Positions 19,593 to 27,758 of a stretch of DNA of 64,000 nucleotides are shown here, one piece after another. Each line of letters starts with the position of its first letter. Position 1 is the first letter of the stretch. This DNA comes from Roseomonas gilardii. GTDB taxonomy: Bacteria; Pseudomonadota; Alphaproteobacteria; Acetobacterales; Acetobacteraceae. Below the pieces are notes generated by a model. The model ran no database searches. It worked only from the letters and a program-made list of their open reading frames with translations, and was not told the origin of the DNA. The stretch spans positions 2,487,501-2,551,500 of the forward strand of contig NZ_CP015583.1 of the NCBI RefSeq assembly GCF_001941945.1, read 5' to 3'. Position numbers and translations under genes: made by a program.

Positions 19593-20204
19593 ATGAAGAT
19601 CGCTTTGATCGGGGCCACCGGGCAGGCGGGATCGGAAATCCTGGCCGAGTTGTCGCGGCGCGGGCATGAGGTGACGGCGATCGTGCGGCACCCGGAGAAG
19701 ATCCCTTCGCTGCCAGGCGTGACCGCGGCGAAGGGGGATGTCTTCGACCGGGCGGGGCTGACGGCGCTGCTGCGCGGGCATGATGCGGTGGTGAGCTCGG
19801 TGCATTTCACCCAGAGCGACCCGGAGATCCTGATCGCGGCGGTGAAGGAGGCCGGGGTCGGGCGCTACCTCGTGGTGGGCGGGGCCGGCAGCCTGGAGGT
19901 GGCGCCGGGCGTGGCTTTGATCACGACTCCGGAATTCCCCGAAGCCTATCGCGCCGAGGCACAGGCCGGGGCGGATTTCCTTGCCCGGCTGCGGCGGGAG
20001 GAGGGGCTGGACTGGACCTTCCTGTCCCCTTCCGCCCTCTTCTTCGGGGGGCCGCGGACCGGAACCTTCCGGCTGGGCCAGGACCGGCTGCTGGTGGACC
20101 AGGACGGAAAGAGCCGCATCTCCTTCGCCGACTTCGCCATCGCCATGGCGGACGAGATCGAGACGCCGAAGCATTCCCGGAGCCGCTTCACGGCCGGCTA
20201 CTGA
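19593..20204 (+). CDS. NAD(P)-dependent oxidoreductase (NAD(P)H-binding, atypical SDR)
   Basis: A 203-residue Rossmann protein starting MKIALIGATGQAGSEI, the atypical-SDR dinucleotide motif. SRRGHEVTAIVRHPEK follows, and the family segment YLVVGGAGSLEV lies mid-protein. There is no YxxxK pair, as in the YwnB/YesF-like group whose substrates are unknown. GGGAG lies about 8 nt before the ATG. The divergent HxlR gene is the likely regulator. Confidence 0.83.
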   Translation: MKIALIGATGQAGSEILAELSRRGHEVTAIVRHPEKIPSLPGVTAAKGDVFDRAGLTALLRGHDAVVSSVHFTQSDPEILIAAVKEAGVGRYLVVGGAGSLEVAPGVALITTPEFPEAYRAEAQAGADFLARLRREEGLDWTFLSPSALFFGGPRTGTFRLGQDRLLVDQDGKSRISFADFAIAMADEIETPKHSRSRFTAGY

Positions 20205-20215
20205 GATCACGGGGC

Positions 20216-20245
20216 GAGGAGAGGGAAGGAAAAGTCCCTCCCCTC
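20216..20245 (+). terminator. terminator-like hairpin without T-tract
   Basis: An 11-bp stem with one mismatch (20216-20226 with 20235-20245) lies 11 bp after the stop of the NAD(P)-binding gene. No run of T follows. Confidence 0.35.
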
Positions 20246-20406
20246 CCCTTGGCCCTGTCCCTGTGCCGATGCAGCCCCCGCGATCCCGGCCTAGGCGGGA
20301 CGGGTCGCGGCGCCTAAACCGGTCACGCCCTACGGAAGCACCGCGGGCTGGATCCTCCTTTGGGGGCTTCCTTTGACCGTTCCTTCGCCGGTATCAGCGT
20401 CCCGCC

Positions 20407-22059
20407 ATGTCACACAGCTCCGATCCCCATCTCCGCGGCACCCGCGCCTGGCCCTTCGAGGAGGCGGCGAAGGTCGCCGACCGCGTGGCGGCCTCCGGCA
20501 AAGGCGCCGCGCTGTTCGAGACGGGCTATGGCCCCTCCGGCCTGCCGCATATCGGAACCTTCGGCGAGGTGGCGCGCACCACCTGGGTGCGGCGTGCCTT
20601 CGAAGCGATGACCGGCCTGCCCTCCCGCCTGCTGGCCTTCAGCGACGACATGGACGGGCTGCGCAAGGTGCCGGACAACGTGCCGAACGGGGAGATGCTG
20701 CGGCGGTATCTCGGCCAGCCGCTGACACGGATTCCCGACCCTTTCGGCACGCATGACAGTTTCGGGGCGCACAACAACGCCCGCTTGCGCGCCTTCCTCG
20801 ACAGCTTCGGCTTCGAATACGAGTTCGCCTCCTCCACCGACTATTACAGTTCCGGTCGATTCGATGCCGCGCTGATCCGGATGGCCGAGGAGCACGAGGC
20901 AGTGCTCAAGGTCATCCTGCCGACGCTAGGGCCGGACCGGCGGGCGACCTATTCGCCCTTCCTGCCGATCCACCCGAAGACCGGCGTGGTGATGCAGGTG
21001 CCGATGGAGGAGGTGCGCCCCGCCGACCGCACCCTGGTCTGGCGGGACCCGGAGACGGGGGAGCGGTTCGAGACGCTGCTCACGGGAGGCCACTGCAAGG
21101 CGCAGTGGAAGGCCGACTGGGCGCTGCGCTGGTACGCGCTGGGCGTGGACTACGAGATGTCGGGCAAGGACCTGATCGACAGCGTGAAGCTGTCCTCGCA
21201 GATCTGCCGCGTCCTGGGGGCCGAGCCGCCGGTGGGCTTCACCTATGAGCTGTTCCTCGATGCCGGGGGGCAGAAGATCAGCAAGTCCAAGGGCAACGGG
21301 TTGACCATCGAGGAATGGCTGGAATACGGGCCGCCGGAATCCCTGTCGCTCTTCATGTACAACTCGCCGAAGAGCGCCAAGCGGCTGCATTTCGACGTGA
21401 TCCCGCGCGCCACGGACGACTACCTGGCGCATCTGGACAAGCTCCGCGCGAACGCGGATGCGGCGAACCCCGCCTGGCACATCCAGGGGGGCAAGGCGCC
21501 GAACATGGGGGCGAGCCCGATCCCCTTCTCGATGCTGCTGAACCTCGCCGTGGTGGCGAATGCCGAGACGCCGGAGATGCTCTGGGGCTTCGTCCGCCGC
21601 TACCAGCCCGAGGCGACGCCGGAGAGCGAGCCGATGCTGGCGCGGCTGATGGAGCACGCGCTGGCCTATTACCGGGATTTCGTGAAGCCGACCAAGCGCT
21701 ACCGCGCGGCGACGCCGGGCGAGCGGGCGGCGCTGGAGGTGCTGGCGCAACTGCTGCGCGAGAACCGGGAGCGGCTGGAGGCCATCCCGGCCGCCGAGCG
21801 CGGCGCGGCGATCCAGGATCTCGTCTATGATGCCGGACGGCGCGAGCCCTTCCTGCAGACGGGCAAGGACGGGCGTCCGGGCGTGTCGATCGCCTGGTTC
21901 GAGGCGCTGTACCAGGTGCTGCTGGGGCAGCAGAAGGGGCCGCGCTTCGGCGGCTTCGTGGCGCTCTACGGCATTCCGGAAACGATCGCGCTGATCGAGG
22001 AGGCGCTGGCACGGCCCGCGCCGGAAACCGCAACCGAAGGGGAGCAGGCAGGGGCGTGA
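20407..22059 (+). CDS. lysS: lysine--tRNA ligase, class I
   Basis: A 550-residue class I lysyl-tRNA synthetase that charges tRNA-Lys. The class I signatures are visible: PHIG in [13 protein letters not shown] near residue 45, and the KMSKS-type loop KISKSKGNG near residue 294. This is the archaeal-type enzyme that replaces the class II LysRS in many alphaproteobacteria. Its stop overlaps the GTG start of the MprF-like gene (GTGA), so the two are translationally coupled. The pairing suggests that Lys-tRNA made here feeds the membrane protein. Confidence 0.93.
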   Translation: MSHSSDPHLRGTRAWPFEEAAKVADRVAASGKGAALFETGYGPSGLPHIGTFGEVARTTWVRRAFEAMTGLPSRLLAFSDDMDGLRKVPDNVPNGEMLRRYLGQPLTRIPDPFGTHDSFGAHNNARLRAFLDSFGFEYEFASSTDYYSSGRFDAALIRMAEEHEAVLKVILPTLGPDRRATYSPFLPIHPKTGVVMQVPMEEVRPADRTLVWRDPETGERFETLLTGGHCKAQWKADWALRWYALGVDYEMSGKDLIDSVKLSSQICRVLGAEPPVGFTYELFLDAGGQKISKSKGNGLTIEEWLEYGPPESLSLFMYNSPKSAKRLHFDVIPRATDDYLAHLDKLRANADAANPAWHIQGGKAPNMGASPIPFSMLLNLAVVANAETPEMLWGFVRRYQPEATPESEPMLARLMEHALAYYRDFVKPTKRYRAATPGERAALEVLAQLLRENRERLEAIPAAERGAAIQDLVYDAGRREPFLQTGKDGRPGVSIAWFEALYQVLLGQQKGPRFGGFVALYGIPETIALIEEALARPAPETATEGEQAGA

Positions 22060-24011
22060 AGATCCCGGCGGTCGTCAGGAAGCACGGGGCGACGGCGTTC
22101 GGCCTCATCCTGCTCATCGTGGCGGTCTATGTCGTGCAGCGGGAGTTTCGGGACCTGAAGGTCTCGGATGTCTATACCGCCCTGCAGGCGACCTCGGGCC
22201 ACAAGCTGTGGCTGGCGCTGGGTTGGACTCTGCTCGCCTTCGCGGTGCTCACGGTCTACGACCGGCTGGGCAGCGTCTATGCGGGCAAGCCGATCTCCTA
22301 CAGCCGGACAGCGCTGGCGGCCTTCTGCGCCTATACGCTGGCGCATAATATCGGCTTCGCCGCAGTGTCGGGGGCGGCGGTGCGCTACCGCTTCTATGCC
22401 GCCTGGGGGCTGACCTCGGCAGAGATCGCGCGGGTGATCGCCTTCACCAGCCTGACCTTCGGGCTGGGCGGCTTCGCGCTTGGCGGCCTCGTGCTGATGA
22501 CGCATCCCGAGGTGCTGCCCTGGGTGGGCGAAGGCGAGCTGATCCCGAGCTGGGCGGCGCAGTTCGTGGCGGTGCTGATGTGGCTGATCGTCGGCACCTA
22601 TGTCGTGCTGGCGCGCTTCGTGCCGCATTTCCACCTCTTCGGGCACAAGGTGGACCTGCCGGGTCTGAAGCTGGCCGTGGCGCAGGTCCTGCTGGCCAGT
22701 GTCGATGTCGCGGTCACGGCGATGATCTTCTACGTGCTGCTGCCGGCGCCGATGCCGGGGGCGCCTCCCCTCACCTTCCTGATGTTCATGGGCATCTACG
22801 TCGCCGGCTACACCGCCGGGCTGGCGGCGAGCGTGCCGGGGGGGCTGGGCGTCTTCGACGGCTTCATGCTGCTGAGCCTGAGCCCCTGGATGCCGGCGCC
22901 GGAAGCGCTGAGCGCGCTGCTGCTGTTCCGGCTCTACTACTACATCGTGCCGCTTTTCGTGGCCGGGGTGCTGTTCCTGGGCTTCGAGCTGGCTCAGCGG
23001 CGCGCCAAGGGCCTGCCCCGCATCCAGGTGGAGGCGAGGATCGCCGACTCCCTGGAGGCGCCGGCGCTCGCCATGCTGACCGGGCTGTGCGGCCTGCTGC
23101 TGCTCTTCGTCGGCGCCCTGCCGGTGCATGCGGGCAACGAGGCGATCGCGCGCTGGCTGGGCGAATGGGTGGCGCTGGCCAACCAGTTTGCCGCCTCGGT
23201 GGTGGGGACACTGCTGATCGCGGTCTCCTGGGGACTGCTGCGGCGGCTGCGGCTGGCCTGCTATGCCGGGCTGTTCCTGCTGCTGAACGGCGCCGCGATC
23301 CTGTTCGTGCGCAACGATCCCTGGCCGGTGATCGGGGTGGTGCTGCTGGTCTTCGTGCTGCTCGCCTTCATGCAGAGGAGCTTCTACCGCGATGCGCGGC
23401 TGACCGGGGAGCCGCTCAAGGGAAGCCGCATCCTGTCGCTGGTCGCGGGCATCGTCTGCGGCCTGGCCCTGGCGACCGTGGCCTATCGGGAGCCGGTCGG
23501 CACCTCCTCCTGGTGGGAGGTGGTGCTCTCGGCCTCCATGCCTTCTCCGCTGCGCTTCGCCGTGGGCGTGTCCGCCGCGCTGATGCTCTATGCGGTGTTC
23601 CGGCTGCTGCGCCCGGCACGAGTGCGGCCCGCCGATTACGACATGGCAAGCCAGCAGAGGCTGCGTTCGCTCGGGGCGAGGCTGCCGCGCCAGGGAGCGC
23701 AGCAGGAGCTGGGCGCGATCTTCGCCGAGGGTGGCAAGGCGGGATTCGCCTTCCGCCGCTATCCCGATCTCTGGCTGGGGCTGGGCGACCCGCAGGGCGA
23801 GGAGAAGGCGCGGATCGCGGCGGTCTGGCGGTTCCGGGACCTTTGCGACGCGGCGGGCGTGGAGCCGGCCTTCGCCGATATCGGGGCCGGGATGAAGCGG
23901 ACCTACGAGGATGCCGGGCTGACCATCGTTCCCCTGCCGGACGGGCGCAGCATCGCCTGCATCGCCGATCGCGATCCGGAGCGCGTCATCGCGCTGGCCG
24001 AGACCGTCTGA
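22056..24011 (+). CDS. MprF-like lysyl-phosphatidylglycerol flippase/synthase homologue, C-terminally short
   Basis: A 651-residue membrane protein. About 14 hydrophobic segments fill residues 10-525. The first half carries the flippase (UPF0104-type) signature [15 protein letters not shown], and the remainder matches the second membrane block of MprF. A cytosolic domain begins near 535 ([15 protein letters not shown]) with the GLGDPQG and [18 protein letters not shown] elements of the first half of the lysyltransferase domain. It ends there, about 200 residues short of complete MprF, so the GNAT half that transfers lysine is absent. Start GTG 22056, overlapping lysS. It may be a flippase that has lost or never had synthase activity. 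Confidence 0.8.
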   Translation: MKIPAVVRKHGATAFGLILLIVAVYVVQREFRDLKVSDVYTALQATSGHKLWLALGWTLLAFAVLTVYDRLGSVYAGKPISYSRTALAAFCAYTLAHNIGFAAVSGAAVRYRFYAAWGLTSAEIARVIAFTSLTFGLGGFALGGLVLMTHPEVLPWVGEGELIPSWAAQFVAVLMWLIVGTYVVLARFVPHFHLFGHKVDLPGLKLAVAQVLLASVDVAVTAMIFYVLLPAPMPGAPPLTFLMFMGIYVAGYTAGLAASVPGGLGVFDGFMLLSLSPWMPAPEALSALLLFRLYYYIVPLFVAGVLFLGFELAQRRAKGLPRIQVEARIADSLEAPALAMLTGLCGLLLLFVGALPVHAGNEAIARWLGEWVALANQFAASVVGTLLIAVSWGLLRRLRLACYAGLFLLLNGAAILFVRNDPWPVIGVVLLVFVLLAFMQRSFYRDARLTGEPLKGSRILSLVAGIVCGLALATVAYREPVGTSSWWEVVLSASMPSPLRFAVGVSAALMLYAVFRLLRPARVRPADYDMASQQRLRSLGARLPRQGAQQELGAIFAEGGKAGFAFRRYPDLWLGLGDPQGEEKARIAAVWRFRDLCDAAGVEPAFADIGAGMKRTYEDAGLTIVPLPDGRSIACIADRDPERVIALAETV

Positions 24012-24033
24012 TCCGGCACGGGCCGCCGCACCG

Positions 24034-24051
24034 CCGCATCCGGCGATGCGG
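24034..24051. terminator. small hairpin between convergent genes
   Basis: A 7-bp perfect stem (24034-24040 with 24045-24051) with a 4-nt loop, between the end of the MprF-like gene and the end of the S24 repressor gene. No T-tract, so a terminator role is only possible. Confidence 0.3.
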
Positions 24052-24079
24052 GGCGGAGCGCGGGGGCCGGGCCGGACTT

Positions 24080-24109
24080 CCTACTGGCTGGCCCCCTACT
24101 GGCTGGCCC
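24080..24109. repeat. 15-bp exact tandem duplication at repressor 3' end
   Basis: The 15-mer CCTACTGGCTGGCCC occurs twice head to tail (24080-24094 and 24095-24109). The second copy contains the stop codon and last codons (WASQ) of the S24 repressor, so the first copy is a duplicated gene tail lying outside the frame. Confidence 0.9.
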
Positions 24110-24743
24110 AGACGATGCGGTGCATCCAGGTGATCTCGGCCAGATCGAAGCTGTAGTTGGGGTGCGCCGGGTTCAGGCTGGCCAGCTCGACCTTCCGGGC
24201 CGATTGCCGCAGTAGTTCCTTGGCCATGACCTCCCCGCCTCGGGTGCGGACCACCACTCGGTCGCCGCGCCGGATCGGGGCGGCAGGCGAGACAATGATG
24301 GTGTCGCCGTCGCGGAACACAGGTTCCATGGAATCGCCCGAGATCTCCAGCGCATAGGCGTTTGGGTCGGGGATCTCCGGCACGCTGATCTCGTCCCATC
24401 CGGCGCCGGACGGGAAGCCGCCATCGTCGAAGTAGCCGGCGCTGCCGGCCTGGGCGAGGCCGATCAGCGGGATGCGCCGCACCGGCCGCACGGCGGCGGA
24501 GCGGAAGTTCATCGGCGTGCCGCTCACCAGGCTGGCGAAGGCATCCAGGCTGGTGGCGGTGGCCTCCAGCACCTTGGCGACGCTTTCCGTCGAGGGCCAG
24601 CGCGCACGGCCATCCGGCCCGGTGCGCTTGGACGGGTTGAAGGCGGTGGGGTCGAGCCCCGCCTTGCGCGCCAGACCCGAGGCCGACAGGCCGTTCTCGG
24701 CTGCCAGCGCATCGATGGCGCGCCAGATGTCGTAGTGCTGCAT
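24096..24743 (-). CDS. XRE-type/S24 (LexA-CI-like) autocleaving transcriptional repressor
   Basis: A 215-residue regulator. An N-terminal helix-turn-helix (about 8-70, SASGLARKAGLDPTAFN) is followed by a peptidase S24 domain with catalytic Ser138 in EISGDSMEP and Lys175 in EVMAKELL. AG at 99-100 is a plausible self-cleavage site. Such repressors are inactivated by RecA-stimulated cleavage after DNA damage. The mRNA is probably leaderless: no ribosome site precedes the ATG, and a good promoter ends 7 nt before it. It is divergent from 24869 and the phage-like cassette, which makes it the obvious candidate regulator of both. A purely chromosomal regulator is also possible. Confidence 0.88.
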   Translation of the reverse strand: MQHYDIWRAIDALAAENGLSASGLARKAGLDPTAFNPSKRTGPDGRARWPSTESVAKVLEATATSLDAFASLVSGTPMNFRSAAVRPVRRIPLIGLAQAGSAGYFDDGGFPSGAGWDEISVPEIPDPNAYALEISGDSMEPVFRDGDTIIVSPAAPIRRGDRVVVRTRGGEVMAKELLRQSARKVELASLNPAHPNYSFDLAEITWMHRIVWASQ

Positions 24744-24749
24744 GAGGCA

Positions 24750-24778
24750 ATTATCCTAGGCAGGAATTCTGCTGGCAA
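24750..24778 (-). promoter_or_regulatory. repressor promoter giving a leaderless mRNA
   Basis: On the minus strand TTGCCA (24778-24773), a 17-nt spacer and GATAAT (24755-24750). A start 6-8 nt after the -10 would fall on the A of the repressor ATG (24743). Confidence 0.75.
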
Positions 24779-24802
24779 TAGGAAATACATCTTAAGGAGG
24801 CG

Positions 24803-24831
24803 TTGACGATGCCCGTTTAGAGGGTGATATT
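24803..24831 (+). promoter_or_regulatory. divergent promoter toward the phage-like region
   Basis: TTGACG (24803-24808), a 17-nt spacer and GATATT (24826-24831), followed by AT-rich DNA and the ATG at 24869. Confidence 0.7.
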
Positions 24832-24834
24832 CAC
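24824..24834. promoter_or_regulatory. palindrome overlapping the -10, candidate operator
   Basis: GTGATATTCAC has perfect GTGA/TCAC arms around 3 nt and covers the -10 box of the rightward promoter, where bound repressor would block RNA polymerase. Whether the S24 protein binds it is inferred. Confidence 0.45.
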
Positions 24835-24868
24835 ATTTAGTTCAACCATAAGGCGAGGACAGCCCCCG

Positions 24869-25309
24869 ATGACCACCGCCGCTTACAGAAATCGCATCCC
24901 GCACAAGCGTCTGGCGATCCCGAGGACCGAACCCTTCCGCCATGCCGAGGAGGCCTGGTTCTGGACCATGTCTGCCCTGATCGCCCGTCGCGACGGCGCG
25001 CGCATCGTCGCCGGGCGGGGACAGGTGCAGCGTCCTTGTGAGCCAGACGACGTGGTGAAGTGCCTGGACAGGCTCTATCGCCAGCGGCGCATCGACCTGA
25101 CGCATGCGAGGATCCTCCGGATCTGGGGGGAGCGGGGGGAGGCGCCGGACCCGAGTTCCGTGCGCGAGAAGCACGACCATCGCCTGTGGCGGGAAGCGCT
25201 GGAGCGGCTGGAATGGCCGCTGCGGGTCAAGGGCATCGTGGCGGGTGAGGCAGGCGGGCCGGGAGGCGGTGCCGAGGTGGTGCAGTTGGACGGCCTTTCC
25301 CGGACCTGA
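24869..25309 (+). CDS. conserved hypothetical protein divergent from the S24 repressor
   Basis: A 146-residue basic cytosolic protein, helix-rich, with a conserved-looking core: RTEPFRHAEEAWFWTM near the start, then RPCEPDDVVKCLDRLYRQRRIDL and a C-terminal LWREALERLEWPLRVKGIV. No named domain was recognised. The ATG at 24869 fits the promoter 38 bp upstream. It is the first gene read rightward from the repressor switch. It could be phage-derived or a host gene kept with the repressor; similar proteins appear familiar from Acetobacteraceae, but that is memory, not a search. Confidence 0.65.
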   Translation: MTTAAYRNRIPHKRLAIPRTEPFRHAEEAWFWTMSALIARRDGARIVAGRGQVQRPCEPDDVVKCLDRLYRQRRIDLTHARILRIWGERGEAPDPSSVREKHDHRLWREALERLEWPLRVKGIVAGEAGGPGGGAEVVQLDGLSRT

Positions 25310-25350
25310 CGCGCATGCGGACCGAACCCTACGGAACAGGTCCGCGGCGA

Positions 25351-25373
25351 CCTCCGGGGGAAAACCCCGGAGG
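25351..25373 (+). other. perfect RNA hairpin in the 24869-25408 gap
   Basis: CCTCCGGGG (25351-25359) pairs with CCCCGGAGG (25365-25373) around GAAAA. It lies between the stop at 25309 and the ribosome site at 25392. No T-tract follows, so it is more likely an mRNA stability or translation element than a terminator. Confidence 0.6.
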
Positions 25374-25407
25374 GGACCAGGAAAGATCCCGGGGAGGATC
25401 GCCTGGG

Positions 25408-25869
25408 ATGATCCTCGGGTCCGGGCCAGGGCGGCTCTCGCATCGCCGTGCCGGCGGAGAGCAGGAGCTCTGGCTGGGTTTCGGCGGCCGGGCGGACCAG
25501 GCCTGGCTGCGGCTGCTGCGGCCCGGCTTCCGGCATTGCTTCGCGGCGCTGCGCGACAGGAACGGGTGGACGGTGCTCGACCCACTCTCGGGCCGGCTGC
25601 TGGTGACACGGCTGGAGGTCGGCAGAGATTTCGACCTGCCGGGCTTCTGGCGGCGCGCGGGCTGCCACGTCCTGGGTCCCTTCTCGCCTGCCGATCCGGC
25701 TCCCGGTCTGCCATGGCTCTCGCCCCTTTCCTGCGTCTCGCTTTGCAGGGCCCTGCTGGGACCGCACGCGCCCTTCGCACTGACTCCTTATAGACTCTAC
25801 CTTGGGTTGCAGAAAAATTTTCTTGTTGATGGGAAAATATTCTTGACTTCCGCCTCTGATCGCCTGTAA
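25408..25869 (+). CDS. phage-associated hypothetical protein with conserved His/Asp/Cys residues
   Basis: A 153-residue protein from the ATG at 25408, chosen because GGGGAGGA ends 8 nt upstream. The frame is open to an ATG at 25315, but the extra residues are Gly/Arg-rich. The body has WLGFGGRADQAWLRLL, GFRHCFAALRD, DPLSG, then LSCVSLCRALLG and TPYRLY. Spaced His, Asp and Cys recall cysteine-peptidase-like folds such as NlpC relatives; no catalysis is claimed. The 3' end is unusually AT-rich because it overlaps a promoter. The gene probably belongs to the virion cassette that follows. Confidence 0.5.
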   Translation: MILGSGPGRLSHRRAGGEQELWLGFGGRADQAWLRLLRPGFRHCFAALRDRNGWTVLDPLSGRLLVTRLEVGRDFDLPGFWRRAGCHVLGPFSPADPAPGLPWLSPLSCVSLCRALLGPHAPFALTPYRLYLGLQKNFLVDGKIFLTSASDRL

Positions 25870-25870
25870 A
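25843..25870 (+). promoter_or_regulatory. putative late promoter of the virion cassette
   Basis: TTGACT (25843-25848), 16-nt spacer, TGTAAA (25865-25870), inside an AT-rich patch overlapping the end of the preceding gene. Confidence 0.5.
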
Positions 25871-25965
25871 CAACACGTCATCAACGGGCGACTTGCGCCC
25901 AAAGGAATTTCTTCCCGAACCCAAGGCCCAAAGGCCCGCGCCGCAGCCCGGCGCGGGCCTTTTTT
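25871..25965 (+). ncRNA. candidate small RNA or antitermination leader
   Basis: Between the promoter ending at 25870 and the terminator ending at 25965 lies about 90 nt with no open frame. It contains a small GGGCG/CGCCC hairpin near 25886-25900 and a final strong terminator stem. Structure alone suggests a discrete small RNA or a leader where transcription is terminated unless relieved. No family match is claimed. Confidence 0.4.
25931..25965 (+). terminator. intrinsic terminator upstream of the virion genes
   Basis: A perfect 12-bp stem (25931-25942 with 25950-25961), 7-nt loop, and a run of six T (25960-25965). It stands 36 bp before the first virion gene, on the same strand. Confidence 0.85.
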
Positions 25966-26000
25966 CGTCCTGGCGGGATCTTTCAGGAGAGCGCGAACGC

Positions 26001-26240
26001 ATGGGTGGCCTCTTCAGCGTACCGAAGCCGGTGGTGGTCGCCACCCCTGCCCTTCCACAACAGGCCGCGGCCGATGCCTCGGCGGGCGCCGCCAATGCCG
26101 CCGCCGCCGATGCGCGGCAGGACGATGCCGCGCGGCGCCGGCGCGGACTGGCGGGCACCGTCGCCACCTCGGACCGGGGTGTGCTGTCCCCCCTGCCCGC
26201 GCTGCCGGCGGCGGCGCGCAAGACGCTGCTGGGGGAGTGA
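26001..26240 (+). CDS. small virion-associated protein (T7 gp7.3-like position)
   Basis: A 79-residue Ala/Pro-rich protein with a basic patch (ARRRRGLAGTVATS) and the ending AARKTLLGE. Small proteins of this style, with an Arg-rich block, a Thr/Ser-containing stretch and a KTLLG end, commonly precede the portal gene of podoviruses. T7 gp7.3, a tail assembly protein, holds the same place. The role is inferred from position and style. AGGAGAG lies 9 nt before the ATG. Confidence 0.6.
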   Translation: MGGLFSVPKPVVVATPALPQQAAADASAGAANAAAADARQDDAARRRRGLAGTVATSDRGVLSPLPALPAAARKTLLGE

Positions 26241-26244
26241 GGGG

Positions 26245-27750
26245 ATGAAGCCCGAGGAGATCCTCCAGCGCCACGCCCGCGCCCTGGAAGCCCGCCGCCC
26301 CTGGGAAGGGGTCTGGCGCGAATGCTATGAGCATGTGCTGGCCACGGTGCCGGGCACAGGCGGCCCGGCGCTGTTCGACGGTACCGCGGCGGATGCGGTG
26401 GAGCAGCTGGCAGCCTCGCTCCTGGCCGAGCTGACGCCGCCCTGGTCACGCTGGTTCGGCCTGACGCCGGGCCGGGCGCTGACCGGGCAGGACGATCCCG
26501 CCGCCGGGGTCCAGGCTGCCACGGAGGCGTTGGAGCAGGCCGCCGACACGCTGCAGGGGCATCTGGACCGCTCCTCCTTCGCACTGGAGATGCATCAGGC
26601 CTTCCTCGATCTGGTGGTGGCCGGGACCGGCGTGCTGCTGGTGGAGGAGGCGGCGCCCGGCGAGGCCTCGGCGCTGCGCTTTCAGGCGGTGCCGCTGCGC
26701 GAATGCGTGCTGGAGGAAGGACCCTCCGGCCGGCTGGAAACGGTCTATCGCGCCGCACGGCTGGACCGGTCCGCGATCGCCGTGCGCTGGCCGGGCGCGA
26801 GCCTGCCGCCTGCGGGAGCCGGAGAGCCGGACGGCAGGCTGCGGGTCGTCGAGGCGGTCTGGCCGGACGGCGCGGGCTATGGCTTCGCCGCGGTGCTGGA
26901 CGGCCTGGACGGACAGGCGCGGATGCTGGCGACCGGCCGCTTCGCCCGTAGCCCCTTCATCGCCTTCCGCTGGATGAAGGCGCCGGGCGAGAGCTATGGC
27001 CGCGGGCCGGTGATGCGGGCGCTGCCGGATATCCGCACCGCCAACAAGGTGGTGGAGCTGGTGCTGAAGAACGCCTCCATCGCGGCCACCGGCATCTGGC
27101 AGGCGGATGACGACGGGGTGCTGAACCCGGCGACGGTGCGGCTGGTGCCGGGGGCGATCATCCCCAAGGCGCCGGGCTCCTCCGGCCTGACGCCGTTGGC
27201 GGCGCCGGGGAATTTCGACGTGTCGCAACTCGTGCTCTCGGACATGCGGGGGCGCATCCGCTCGGCGCTGCTGGCGGACCGGCTGGGGCCGCCGCAGGAC
27301 GCCCGGATGACGGCCACCGAAGTGCTGGAACGCTCCGCCCAGGCGGCGCGGCTGCTCGGCGCCACCTATGGGCGCCTCCAGGCGGAGCTGCTGACGCCGC
27401 TGATCGCCCGCTGCCTGTCTATCCTCCGGCGGCGCGGCGAGGTGCCGCCGATCCTGCTGGACGGGCACGAGGCGAGCCTGAGCTACCAGTCCCCGCTGGC
27501 GCGGCTCCAGGGCCGTTCGGACGCGGCGAACATGCTGCTCTTCTTGCAAGCCGTCGCGGCGCTGGGTCCGGAGGCGACGGCCCAGGTGGACCGCCCTGCC
27601 GCCGCCCGGCACCTGGCGAAGATCCTCGCCGCGCCGGCCGGGATCCTGACCACCGCGGCCGGCGCCGTGGCCGCGCCACAGCCGTCATCGCATCCGGGTT
27701 CCGATCCGGATGCCGCCCTCGGCCCCGTCAGGGCCGCCATCGAGGAGTGA
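26245..27750 (+). CDS. podoviral portal (head-tail connector) protein
   Basis: A 501-residue protein of the T7 gp8-like portal family, the dodecamer at one capsid vertex through which DNA is packaged. Features include the N-terminal helical region (LQRHARALEARRPWEGVWRE), LAASLLAELTPPWSRWF, the FDVSQLVLSDMRGRIRSALL segment and TATEVLERSAQAARLLG. The length is close to T7 gp8 (about 530). It starts 4 bp after the small gene and overlaps the scaffold frame's GTG option, so the genes are tightly coupled. Confidence 0.85.
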   Translation: MKPEEILQRHARALEARRPWEGVWRECYEHVLATVPGTGGPALFDGTAADAVEQLAASLLAELTPPWSRWFGLTPGRALTGQDDPAAGVQAATEALEQAADTLQGHLDRSSFALEMHQAFLDLVVAGTGVLLVEEAAPGEASALRFQAVPLRECVLEEGPSGRLETVYRAARLDRSAIAVRWPGASLPPAGAGEPDGRLRVVEAVWPDGAGYGFAAVLDGLDGQARMLATGRFARSPFIAFRWMKAPGESYGRGPVMRALPDIRTANKVVELVLKNASIAATGIWQADDDGVLNPATVRLVPGAIIPKAPGSSGLTPLAAPGNFDVSQLVLSDMRGRIRSALLADRLGPPQDARMTATEVLERSAQAARLLGATYGRLQAELLTPLIARCLSILRRRGEVPPILLDGHEASLSYQSPLARLQGRSDAANMLLFLQAVAALGPEATAQVDRPAAARHLAKILAAPAGILTTAAGAVAAPQPSSHPGSDPDAALGPVRAAIEE

Positions 27751-27758
27751 CCATACGC

